Part shown: piece by piece, positions 14,945-22,036 of the stretch | How the letters are laid out: every line of letters begins with the position of its first letter | Numbering within the stretch: the first letter of the stretch is position 1 | Source: a virus | Reading direction: 5' to 3' (one strand) | IMG/VR virus record: IMGVR_UViG_3300034101_002186 | Coordinates: 1-22,614 of that record | DNA length: 22,614 nucleotides | Notes under the pieces: model-generated | What the model was told of the DNA's origin: nothing | The model's input: the letters and a program-made list of their open reading frames with translations, nothing else | Database searches by the model: none | Position numbers and translations under genes: made by a program

Positions 14945-17900
14945 TCATCCGATGAAGTTAATTGCCACAATTCCACTCGATATAGCCGTAGTTGAATCAA
15001 GACGTTTCAAGCTAATCCGAGTACCGGCAGGGATTGAATGCTCAATCGTCTGGTCAGAACCCGGACCCATTACAAACTGAAGCACCTCAGAGAGAGCTGC
15101 ACCAGTGTAAACACCGATAAAAGCTCCAGTCGTATCAAGGAGCTGTAACTTCTTAGTAGCCGCAGCAGTCGAAGCCACAACTTGAGTCGGGTTAGATGCG
15201 CTGCCTGCAATGTTGGTCGAGCTAGTATCCAAGATGCCAGCGTCCAGAAGGTCAACAACCGACAAAGTATTGACGTCGACCTTTCCAATTGTATTGGTCC
15301 CGCTTGGCAGTGCAGCCACAATGTCAACCTGAAGCTCAGATCCGCTTACCGCATTGTCGATCAATTCAACCGCTGTTTTGATATCCGCGAGGGTGGCTTC
15401 AGTAGCCGCACCCGTTGGCAGGCTAATCGTTCCTGAAACGTTGTTGATATTCCACGTTCCAGACTGAGTAGCTGCTACGGTTCCAGTCACATCAGCAACC
15501 AATGCACCTGATGGGTTAACCTTAACAGCCACATAGCCACCGCCACCACCAGTCGTCTCACCAACGATAATCCCTTTAGTCAGGATAACCTGAGACTGAG
15601 AACTAAAGGTCTGGCTTGCCCGGTAGGAGCTTGGGAATAGAGCTGTAGGCTTAAGGTTACTCTGAAGTAGGAAAGTAGCCTGTGGGGCTGCTCCGTTCGT
15701 GTAGTTGATACGGAAGTATCTGAACTCAGCAGAGAGCTGATATCCGATACCGTTCGCACCACCAGGGAATGTCCAGAGATGGAAGTGATGAACCGATACG
15801 CCATCGAAGCTGTACTCGATACGAAGGCCATCAGTAGCAGAGGCTACGTCAGAGAATACACCTAAGTTAATCGAGTTGTAGTCTTTGATCTCAGTCCATG
15901 CGCCCGTGAAGTTTCCACCAGCAAGGAGAGGAGTCGAAGTCGTGTTATTGGCATCCATGACGCCTTCGATAAGCTTAACGTCCACCTGCATCTCATTGCC
16001 TGAGATAGCGTTATCGATAAGTTCAGCCGCTGTTTTAATCGCGGCAAGAGTAGTCTCCGTTGCAGCTCCCGTAGGTAATGCGCTCGAAAGAACGTCTACT
16101 TGAAGTTCTCCAGCCGCATCGGTCTTCAGTGCTCTATTTGTCGTCCCATCATTACCGAATACTGCTACTGAGTCAGTAGTTTGCGACAAGCTAACGGAGA
16201 TCGGGCTTGTTACATAGACATCAAGAGCGTTGCTCGTTGATCCAATAATGTTCCCAGAACCGTCTACAATTTGAGTCTTTTGGGAGCCGTCAGTCTGCGC
16301 CGCGCTCGTTGCGGCTCCGGTCGGAAGGGCTGAGGTAACAACATCGACTTGAAGTTCACTGCCGCTAACCGTGTTTTCAATCGCTTCGACAGCGGTTTTA
16401 ACTGCTAGAAGTGTAGTCTCTGTCCCTAAAGTCAAAACCGTAGCTTCAGTAGCGAGCGTACTTACAGTCGCTTCTGTCGCTAGTGTTGCAAGAGTCGCTT
16501 CCGTAGCAGCTCCTGTAGGGAGAGCAGAACTAACAACATCAACCTGCATCTCGTTGCCGGAGATCGCGTTATCAATGATCTGAACAGCGGTTTTGATATC
16601 TGCAAGAGTAGTTTCAGTAGCTGCGCCTGTAGGAAGTGCGCTAGATACTACATCTACTTGAACTTCCGAACCAGATACACATCCAGCTAGTGAAGTTGTA
16701 TCAGCTTCAATCGCTAGAAGCGTTGTCTCTGTTGCTGCTCCTGATGGAAGTGCCGAAGATACAATGTCTACCTGTAATTCGTTTCCGCTAACCGTGTTAT
16801 CAATCAGCTCTACTGCAGTCTTAATTGCATTAAGAGTCGTCTCGGTAGCAGCCCCAGTAGGCAATGCAGAGCTAAGAATATCTACCTGGAGTTCCCCTGA
16901 AGCATCGGTCTTGATCGCTCTGTTAACAGTGCCATCATACCCAAACACTGCTACCGAATCATCTGCTTCATCGAGATTAACATCGACGATGACAGGACTC
17001 TTTAAATTTACGTCGAGAGCATTAGAAGTTGAGCTAATGACGTTTCCAGAGCCATCGACAATCTGACTCTTTTGAGTGCCGTCAGTTTGAGCAGCAGCAG
17101 TCGCAAGTGTAGCGACAGTAGCCTCCGTGGCGAGCGTTGCTACAGTAGCTTCGGTGGCAAGAGTGCTTACCGTTGCCTCAGTCGCAAGCGTAGCAACCGT
17201 GGCTTCCGAAGCCAAAGTACTGACGGTAGCCTCTGTAGCCAAGGTGGCTACCGTGGCTTCGGTAGCAAGTGTGGCAACAGTAGCTTCAGTAGCCAGCGTG
17301 CTAACGGTCGCTTCAGTGGCAAGGGTAGCTACAGTGGCTTCAGTAGCCAATGTGGAAACAGTAGCCTCAGTTGCGAGCGTTGCTACAGTAGCCTCGGTTG
17401 CCAAAGTCGCTAGAGTAGCCTCAGTAGCTGCACCGGTTGGAAGTGCGCTTGAAAGCACATCAACCTCAAGCTCACCAGCGGCATTAGTTTTAATGACCTG
17501 AACAGCCGAGCCATCATAACCGCCGACTACTTTTACTACAGCAGGAAGAGCACCACCGTCAGCAGCCGTAGCTTCTTCAGAGAATGAAATCGATCCAGTG
17601 ATATTCACAGCCCCGGTCGAGTCAACCGATGGATATTTGTGCCGAAGAATTTTAAAAGTGACAGCTGCAGCAATCACTGAAGGAAGAGTCTCAGCAAGGG
17701 TAATGAGGTTAGCCGATACTTCCCAAACCTTTACTTCACGGCCTAAAAGGGCACCGCTCGTCAAAAGAATGACGTCACCCTTGAGAGCTGCGTGGGCAGA
17801 AGCTACGATTGAGTAAGCTGTAGAGCCAGCTTCAGCGGCGTCAGTGCCCACTTCATAAACAAATTGATGGGCTACAACCGTGGAGCCGTACTGAAGCTCT

Positions 17901-17980
17901 CTGACTGGCTCAATAGTCTGAAACTGAGCCGATAACCGGTCGTCTTTTTCCTGCGTACTGTAACCTTTTTGTGAACTCAT
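14945..17980 (-). CDS. 1011-aa modular repeat protein, probable virion appendage
   Basis: Residues 1-165 are a non-repetitive beta-rich N-terminus that could be the virion anchor. Then repeats follow. Twelve 9-residue units of TEATVATLA type occupy 186-293. A 90-residue block occupies 294-383 and recurs at 558-645. Three perfect-length 38-residue modules (LQVDILSSALPTGAATETTL plus IKTAVELIDNTVSGNE-type) fill 364-477. A 65-residue version at 478-542 is the same module plus exactly three extra 9-residue units. Residues 665-850 hold a non-repetitive beta-rich domain (HHFHLWTFPGGANGIGY; a GGGGG turn at 811-815). A last module lies at about 854-890, and the C-terminal 110 residues are unique. The 'ALPTGAATETTL' pattern is one I associate with phage and metagenomic structural proteins of unknown function. 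Strong GGAG six bases before the ATG. Placed between fibre-like genes, it is probably a fibrous appendage. Confidence 0.75.
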   Translation of the reverse strand: MSSQKGYSTQEKDDRLSAQFQTIEPVRELQYGSTVVAHQFVYEVGTDAAEAGSTAYSIVASAHAALKGDVILLTSGALLGREVKVWEVSANLITLAETLPSVIAAAVTFKILRHKYPSVDSTGAVNITGSISFSEEATAADGGALPAVVKVVGGYDGSAVQVIKTNAAGELEVDVLSSALPTGAATEATLATLATEATVATLATEATVSTLATEATVATLATEATVSTLATEATVATLATEATVATLATEATVSTLASEATVATLATEATVSTLATEATVATLATEATVATLATAAAQTDGTQKSQIVDGSGNVISSTSNALDVNLKSPVIVDVNLDEADDSVAVFGYDGTVNRAIKTDASGELQVDILSSALPTGAATETTLNAIKTAVELIDNTVSGNELQVDIVSSALPSGAATETTLLAIEADTTSLAGCVSGSEVQVDVVSSALPTGAATETTLADIKTAVQIIDNAISGNEMQVDVVSSALPTGAATEATLATLATEATVSTLATEATVLTLGTETTLLAVKTAVEAIENTVSGSELQVDVVTSALPTGAATSAAQTDGSQKTQIVDGSGNIIGSTSNALDVYVTSPISVSLSQTTDSVAVFGNDGTTNRALKTDAAGELQVDVLSSALPTGAATETTLAAIKTAAELIDNAISGNEMQVDVKLIEGVMDANNTTSTPLLAGGNFTGAWTEIKDYNSINLGVFSDVASATDGLRIEYSFDGVSVHHFHLWTFPGGANGIGYQLSAEFRYFRINYTNGAAPQATFLLQSNLKPTALFPSSYRASQTFSSQSQVILTKGIIVGETTGGGGGYVAVKVNPSGALVADVTGTVAATQSGTWNINNVSGTISLPTGAATEATLADIKTAVELIDNAVSGSELQVDIVAALPSGTNTIGKVDVNTLSVVDLLDAGILDTSSTNIAGSASNPTQVVASTAAATKKLQLLDTTGAFIGVYTGAALSEVLQFVMGPGSDQTIEHSIPAGTRISLKRLDSTTAISSGIVAINFIG
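16046..16309 (-). repeat. Second copy of an 88-90-residue block in the 1011-aa gene
   Basis: Residues 558-645 (TSAAQTDGSQKTQIVDGSGN to ...LPTGAATETTL) align along their whole length with residues 294-383, with a two-residue length difference in the middle. Shared landmarks are AAQTDG, QIVDGSGN, STSNALDV, DSVAVFG, NRA and LQVD. The block is the same module in both places, not a random match. Confidence 0.85.
16424..16504 (-). repeat. Short array of three 9-residue units
   Basis: Residues 493-519 read TEATLATLA, TEATVSTLA, TEATVLTLG and run directly into TETTLLAVK, which is the normal single unit of the module. The host module is therefore 65 residues long instead of 38, a difference of exactly 27 residues or three units. 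Confidence 0.9.
16550..16891 (-). repeat. Three tandem 38-residue modules
   Basis: Residues 364-401, 402-439 and 440-477 are consecutive modules of identical length. Each begins LQVD or VQVD, contains SSALP[TS]GAATETTL, continues into a helical-looking IKTAVELIDN-type segment (more diverged in the second) and ends VSGNE, VSGSE or ISGNE. They are protein-level repeats; codons differ between copies. Confidence 0.9.
16832..17101 (-). repeat. First copy of the 90-residue block in the 1011-aa gene
   Basis: Residues 294-383 follow the last unit of the long 9-residue array without a break (TAAAQTDG). They match residues 558-645 in order and spacing. The end of this block overlaps the start of the first 38-residue module. 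Confidence 0.85.
17102..17425 (-). repeat. Array of twelve 9-residue (27-bp) units, synonymously diversified
   Basis: Residues 186-293 are twelve consecutive units: TEATLATLA, then TEATVATLA or TEATVSTLA, with one SEATVATLA (unit 9). The length is exactly 12 x 27 bp. No two units have the same DNA. Leu in the last triplet is TTG, CTC, CTT or CTG, and Ser is TCC, AGC or AGT. Units 6 and 7 encode the same nine residues yet differ at 7 of 27 bases. The closest pair, units 2 and 11, differ at 2. Confidence 0.95.
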
Positions 17981-17994
17981 TCTATACTCCCTCC

Positions 17995-18009
17995 CCCTGC
18001 TTAAGCGGG
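17995..18009 (-). promoter_or_regulatory. Small hairpin just upstream of the repeat-protein ribosome binding site
   Basis: In the largest gap of the window (57 bp), the minus strand reads CCCGC-TTAA-GC-A-GGG. This can fold into a five-pair stem with one bulged base and a TTAA loop. It is followed at once by a purine-rich GGGGGAGGGAG ending six bases before the ATG at 17980. There is no T-run, so it is not a convincing terminator. It could tune translation start or mark an RNA end, but the stem is short and may be chance. Confidence 0.3.
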
Positions 18010-18037
18010 ATCTTCGTGGTTTAATCTAGTTTGCGGT

Positions 18038-18565
18038 CTATTCGTCTTTTTTGCCAGTCTCGATATGCAAAATTTTATTCCTAAAGAAACCCATGGCCTC
18101 ACCGATACCAAGGTGATTCACATAAATGTCTTTTGTAAAAGTCTTACCTGCACGCTGCAATGTCGCTTTTACTCGCAGCGTGCTTTTTCCCATACAGAGG
18201 TTAGTGATTACATCACCAGCTGGAATTACCCCAACCCATCGACCGATTGCATCCTCAGTGCCTAACACCGTATCAGTGTTGACTGCGCTCCATGTCCCGT
18301 CCCCCGTAATTTCCGTGAGAGAAAACGTACATGACCCAGCCTGAATCGGTCGACCTACAACTCGCTGCAAATAGGCCATCACGTTAAGGCTGTCGCCAGT
18401 TTGAGAATACTGAGCGGCTAATTGAACAGAAATTGGATTAACTCCGCTTGATAGTCTGGTGCAAATAACAGTCTGAGGCGCTACCGCTAACGGCAAATTG
18501 AAGGCAAGGTTTACCTCTTGCCAGTAATTCGTCGAAGTTAGCATTTGAGCGCGTCTCAGTGCCAT
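18038..18565 (-). CDS. 175-aa beta-rich appendage protein, unknown
   Basis: I start this gene at the ATG at 18565 (MALRRAQMLTSTNYWQEVNL), which has GGAG six bases upstream and lies just after the previous stop. A TTG thirty bases earlier would overlap the upstream gene and lacks that signal. The protein is beta-rich with regular hydrophobic strands, including GDGTWSAVNTDTVLGTEDAI in the centre and KTFTKDIYVNHLGIGEAMGF near the C-terminus. It ends in a polar GKKDE tail. The architecture resembles small beta-sandwich components of phage fibres or host-binding structures. I cannot assign a family. It sits between two clear appendage genes, so an accessory or connector of those fibres is the likely role. 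Confidence 0.7.
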   Translation of the reverse strand: MALRRAQMLTSTNYWQEVNLAFNLPLAVAPQTVICTRLSSGVNPISVQLAAQYSQTGDSLNVMAYLQRVVGRPIQAGSCTFSLTEITGDGTWSAVNTDTVLGTEDAIGRWVGVIPAGDVITNLCMGKSTLRVKATLQRAGKTFTKDIYVNHLGIGEAMGFFRNKILHIETGKKDE

Positions 18566-18567
18566 GT

Positions 18568-19656
18568 TTACTCCGCGATGCTCAGTCCTACACAACCAGT
18601 CCGTGGGCCGCCGTGCGCCATAATTTCTATTTGAACTGTGTAATGAGTTAACGACGTTAACACTGAAGCACTAACCGGAGCCATTTTGTAGAACCCGTTT
18701 ACATCTGCGACAAGCCCGGATTGAGCGATTCCAATGAGTGCTCCGTTAACGTCCCGGATGGAGAACGAGGCAGTCCCAAGGTCATCAGTGACTTGGCCCG
18801 TATTATTAATCACCCAGAAGGTCCCTTGTAGTTGATTAATTGGGCTAATCGAGAAGACAGCCCTTGTCTCGTATTGAGGGAGTACAGGCTGCTGCGTAAC
18901 AGGCAGCGTGTAGGTGATTGGCACCCCGTCTACTGCGATCGTCACTTTTGCCGCGTAGAAGTTGTGCTCAAAATCTAGAATTGACGGGATCGGTGTGATT
19001 TCGAAGAACCCGTTAATATCTGGAATAATCCCACTCTGAGTAAACCCTGGGACGGCGTTTCCGTTGTTGTCATAGACAATAAAAGAAGCGGTCCCAAGCC
19101 TGAGTGGGTTAGTAATCGTCCCCAATGAGTCAGCGACCCAGAAAGACCCGATAAAATCATTCGTATCATCGACCGCGAACATGCCAGAGATCGTGGCGAT
19201 ATTTGCGCCTGTAATCCCGGGGCTAACCAATGAGAGAGAGACTAGGTTAGAATCTCTGTTACCTACTGCATCCACTGCTCGAACGCCGACAAAGTAGGTT
19301 GTTGCTGGAACTAGCAGTGACCCGTCAGCGAGTGCGAACAGATCCGTAGTCAAAGACTGCGTCACAAGCGCGACATTGACCAAATTAAAAAGCCCAGTCG
19401 CAGTACCGGCTTGAATGTAAATCTCGTATCTAACCGGGGTTGAGGGATCTAAACCCGCTGAATACTGAATCTGAAACTGGCCCAAAACCCCCAAACCTAA
19501 AAATGAAATCCCACCAAACACAGGCGGAATCAGATCGACAATGCACGCTTGACTCGACTCCTGTTTGACGTTCCCAGTGACAAGTTGGTTCCCCCAAATT
19601 GTAGCAAGGGACGTGCTCTGTACGACTGACCCGCTCTGTATTAGTTGGTTACTCAT
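18568..19656 (-). CDS. Appendage protein with FnIII-like domain and two Ig-like repeats
   Basis: Residues 40-147 look like a fibronectin type III fold: PPVFGGISFLG at the start, then ATTYFVGVRAVDAVGNRDSN, the usual 'Y-x-V-x-A-D-x-GN' end. Two further domains at about 158-245 and 267-350 are clearly related to each other. Both contain G[ST]FWV, a LGTASF[IS] strand, DNNGN or DVNGA, QSG[IL]..D[IV]NGF[FY] and a closing strand. Such Ig-like tandem domains are common in phage tail decorations and fibres and bind surface polysaccharides. The stop lies 2 bp before the next gene, and AAGGG lies upstream of the ATG. The product probably forms part of a host-contacting appendage; FnIII and Ig-like folds alone do not name a receptor. 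Confidence 0.75.
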   Translation of the reverse strand: MSNQLIQSGSVVQSTSLATIWGNQLVTGNVKQESSQACIVDLIPPVFGGISFLGLGVLGQFQIQYSAGLDPSTPVRYEIYIQAGTATGLFNLVNVALVTQSLTTDLFALADGSLLVPATTYFVGVRAVDAVGNRDSNLVSLSLVSPGITGANIATISGMFAVDDTNDFIGSFWVADSLGTITNPLRLGTASFIVYDNNGNAVPGFTQSGIIPDINGFFEITPIPSILDFEHNFYAAKVTIAVDGVPITYTLPVTQQPVLPQYETRAVFSISPINQLQGTFWVINNTGQVTDDLGTASFSIRDVNGALIGIAQSGLVADVNGFYKMAPVSASVLTSLTHYTVQIEIMAHGGPRTGCVGLSIAE

Positions 19657-19665
19657 TTTTTACCC

Positions 19666-22014
19666 TTAGGAGTCTCTCAAGCTCGGTCGGATATCCACCC
19701 CCGGGGGCGAGGTGAAGGTGTACCGGATCAATGTTCCAACCGTGTTTGGAATGGTTCCCAATGGCAACCAAGTGGTCCCACCATCAGTTGAGTATTGGAA
19801 CTTGGTCGGCGCTGCCGTGATGCTTTCAGACACAAGCATATTGTTTGACAGGTCAAATGCCCGGAAAGTAAGCGCGCTCGGCACCGCTACGGCATATGTA
19901 TCTCGAAGCCTGAAACCGCAACGGGTCGGGCTTCCAACGCTTGAGTCGTCGTAAGAGTACTCCCAGAAGTCCGACATCTCTTCGAGCGAATCATATCCGA
20001 CCGCAAACGATGAGATCTGAATCGGTGTCGATTTTCCGATGCACTGGACCGCGACTCCAAGCTTGAATTGAATCTGAGATACCGACCCGATAGCTTGAAC
20101 CTCGTCTGGGTTAATCATCACCCATCCGCCCGAGATGCTTCCGAACCCTGAGGTCCGGTAGAACACTACGAGCTGAGATCCCGGATCTCTGTTTTCAACC
20201 GTAGCTTTCAATCGCTTGATCGTCGTCGTCGGTACGAAATCTAAAACTTTCGTGACGATATAAGAAGTCGTGCAGGCAATGTCAGACTTAAGGTCCATCG
20301 CGATAACGCCACGCTGACCCGTTACCGAAGCCGGTCCTACTGAGAACAGCCAACCGAACTGGTTTGAAAAACCTTGAGGCGCGGCGAAAAACTCCATCTC
20401 TACGCCTTGTGGGTTTACCGCTTCATATTGCCGGATTCCCATCTGGCCGAACACCGTATCAATTTGGTTGTTGATGACTTTCTTCGTCAAAAACTTAACC
20501 GTGTTGAGTGCCACGATTGCTTGATCGATTGAGTTTGACCACGAAGCGTTGATTGCAGAAGGAACAACATACTGACCAATCGCCCCAAGGTAGTTTGCGG
20601 TCGTGAGGCTCGGCCAAGTGGTCGCACCTGCAGTAAGCTCAGAGAGCAGTCCGAGATACATGTTGGTACTTGTCGCAAAGAATGCGCACGAATTGCCGTT
20701 TAGGATCCCTCCGTTAACTGGAGCATCAACGGGAGTCGCTTGGTTTTCCGAATCCGTTAGGAGAATCACGCCGCTCAGTGCTGGAAGAATGCTCGTCCGA
20801 TGCACCCACTGAGAGTTGGTGTAACCCCATGCGCGACCAATGGTGACCAAGCCAGCCGTCGAGGTCGTAATACCAGTACCTCCAGCCGTCGCGCTCAATT
20901 CAAAATCGTTTGCTGATGGGTTAACAACGAAATAAACCGTTGCGAGGGCTAGACCGCCGGGCACCGTTCCCGATAGTAACATCACGGTATCGTTGATCTT
21001 GTAGTTGTGCCCGACAATTTGAACTTTGCCCGGAGCCGCTGCTGTAATCGTCACCCCAGAGTCCGCCGCATAAACGGGAGCTACTGACGTGTTTCGCACG
21101 AAGTACTGATGAGCCGCTGCCAAACCCGTGTGCGTGTAAAGTCTGTTTGCTGCAAAATCGAGCACCGCGCCTGCGGGTTCAATCTCTATGTTGATTTGGT
21201 TGATTACAACCGAAGTCGGTCCTGCTGCTGCTGCGATAGGGGCGCCACCGAATGTCGCAGATAGCTGGAATGTCCCGACGCCGGCGTTTACGACGAAATA
21301 ACGCGTGTTGACTGCGAATGTTGACGACGTCCATGCAGGGCCAGCTTGAGAACTGATATAGCATTGGTCTCCGTTAACGTAGGTGTGGCCAGCGACGTTG
21401 AACGTGACAGGGGTTCCAAGTGTCGGCGTACCTGTCAGGTTGTTTGAAACCGCAGTTTGGCCAAGGTGGAACACCGCTTTTTGATCTGTCCCCGCAGCAA
21501 TCGGGTATTGAATCGGCGGGGGTGACGCACCCTGAACGAAGTCTGACTGGCCGACGTTGTTGACCAGAAATTGACCCGATTGAAGAAAGTTTTGAGATGT
21601 AGTCAGGTAAATCTTCCAACCAGTCGTGGTCGGGTTGTCGATCACTTTTATCGATCGGAAAGTGTGGGGCACTAATGCAGCAACTGGAAGTTGGACAACG
21701 ATCCTACCGACATAGCTCGAAGCGCCCGTCGCCAAGTCGAAGTTGTAAAGGAGGATTGGGTGCTGCGCGATAGTTGGAGCGGCAGAACCGATAGCAGCGC
21801 CGATGATAAAGAGTCGGTTGTTTGTTGTGCAAAAGGTGAATCCGTTTTGCTGGATACCCGAGTCTGTAACCACGTCGATAAATTTAGTTACAGGCGAACC
21901 AAGGACGGGCACGCTATTGAAGCTTTTGTTTTCAATATTGCCCTGAATCGTGGTTTTGGTTTGATCGTAAACACTAACCACATCGGCCAAGAGCTGTGTG
22001 TCTAAAAGTTTCAT
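19666..22014 (-). CDS. 782-aa beta-rich virion protein with two internal GH-GD/LSAT-type repeats
   Basis: The ATG at 22014 (MKLLDTQ) has AAAGGG upstream; a GTG nine bases earlier falls inside that binding site and is rejected. Residues about 55-160 alternate short strands and loops in a propeller-like way (TNNRLFIIGAAIGS ... GRIVVQLPVAALVPHTFRSI). Two related domains follow, at about 200-275 and 320-392. Both share V.GH.Y..[GN]D, then YFVVN and [FE].LSAT.GG. This repeat type occurs in large phage tail and appendage proteins. The C-terminal half is beta-rich (KRLKATVENRDPGSQLVVFY, then FQYSTDGGTTWLPLG). No enzymatic residues stand out, and I see no depolymerase signature. A large tail appendage or spike-like component is the likely role. 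Confidence 0.75.
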   Translation of the reverse strand: MKLLDTQLLADVVSVYDQTKTTIQGNIENKSFNSVPVLGSPVTKFIDVVTDSGIQQNGFTFCTTNNRLFIIGAAIGSAAPTIAQHPILLYNFDLATGASSYVGRIVVQLPVAALVPHTFRSIKVIDNPTTTGWKIYLTTSQNFLQSGQFLVNNVGQSDFVQGASPPPIQYPIAAGTDQKAVFHLGQTAVSNNLTGTPTLGTPVTFNVAGHTYVNGDQCYISSQAGPAWTSSTFAVNTRYFVVNAGVGTFQLSATFGGAPIAAAAGPTSVVINQINIEIEPAGAVLDFAANRLYTHTGLAAAHQYFVRNTSVAPVYAADSGVTITAAAPGKVQIVGHNYKINDTVMLLSGTVPGGLALATVYFVVNPSANDFELSATAGGTGITTSTAGLVTIGRAWGYTNSQWVHRTSILPALSGVILLTDSENQATPVDAPVNGGILNGNSCAFFATSTNMYLGLLSELTAGATTWPSLTTANYLGAIGQYVVPSAINASWSNSIDQAIVALNTVKFLTKKVINNQIDTVFGQMGIRQYEAVNPQGVEMEFFAAPQGFSNQFGWLFSVGPASVTGQRGVIAMDLKSDIACTTSYIVTKVLDFVPTTTIKRLKATVENRDPGSQLVVFYRTSGFGSISGGWVMINPDEVQAIGSVSQIQFKLGVAVQCIGKSTPIQISSFAVGYDSLEEMSDFWEYSYDDSSVGSPTRCGFRLRDTYAVAVPSALTFRAFDLSNNMLVSESITAAPTKFQYSTDGGTTWLPLGTIPNTVGTLIRYTFTSPPGVDIRPSLRDS

Positions 22015-22036
22015 TGTTCGCACCCTTTCATTTTCT

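Noticed and set aside
17102-17425. Regular 27-bp periodicity that could suggest a CRISPR array or a VNTR
   Set aside because: The DNA units are not identical and there are no spacers. The period is exactly nine codons of an open frame, so it is a coding repeat.
17127-17501. Plus-strand open frame of 124 codons rich in Val, Ala and Ser
   Set aside because: It is the antisense reading of the repeat array; its composition merely mirrors the repeats and no neighbour lies on that strand.
18566-18595. Longer N-terminus of the 175-aa protein from a TTG
   Set aside because: It would overlap the upstream gene by 28 bp. The ATG at 18565 has GGAG six bases ahead and lies just past the upstream stop.
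22015-22023. GTG start three codons before the 782-aa gene's ATG
   Set aside because: The GTG lies within the AAAGGG binding site that serves the ATG at 22014.
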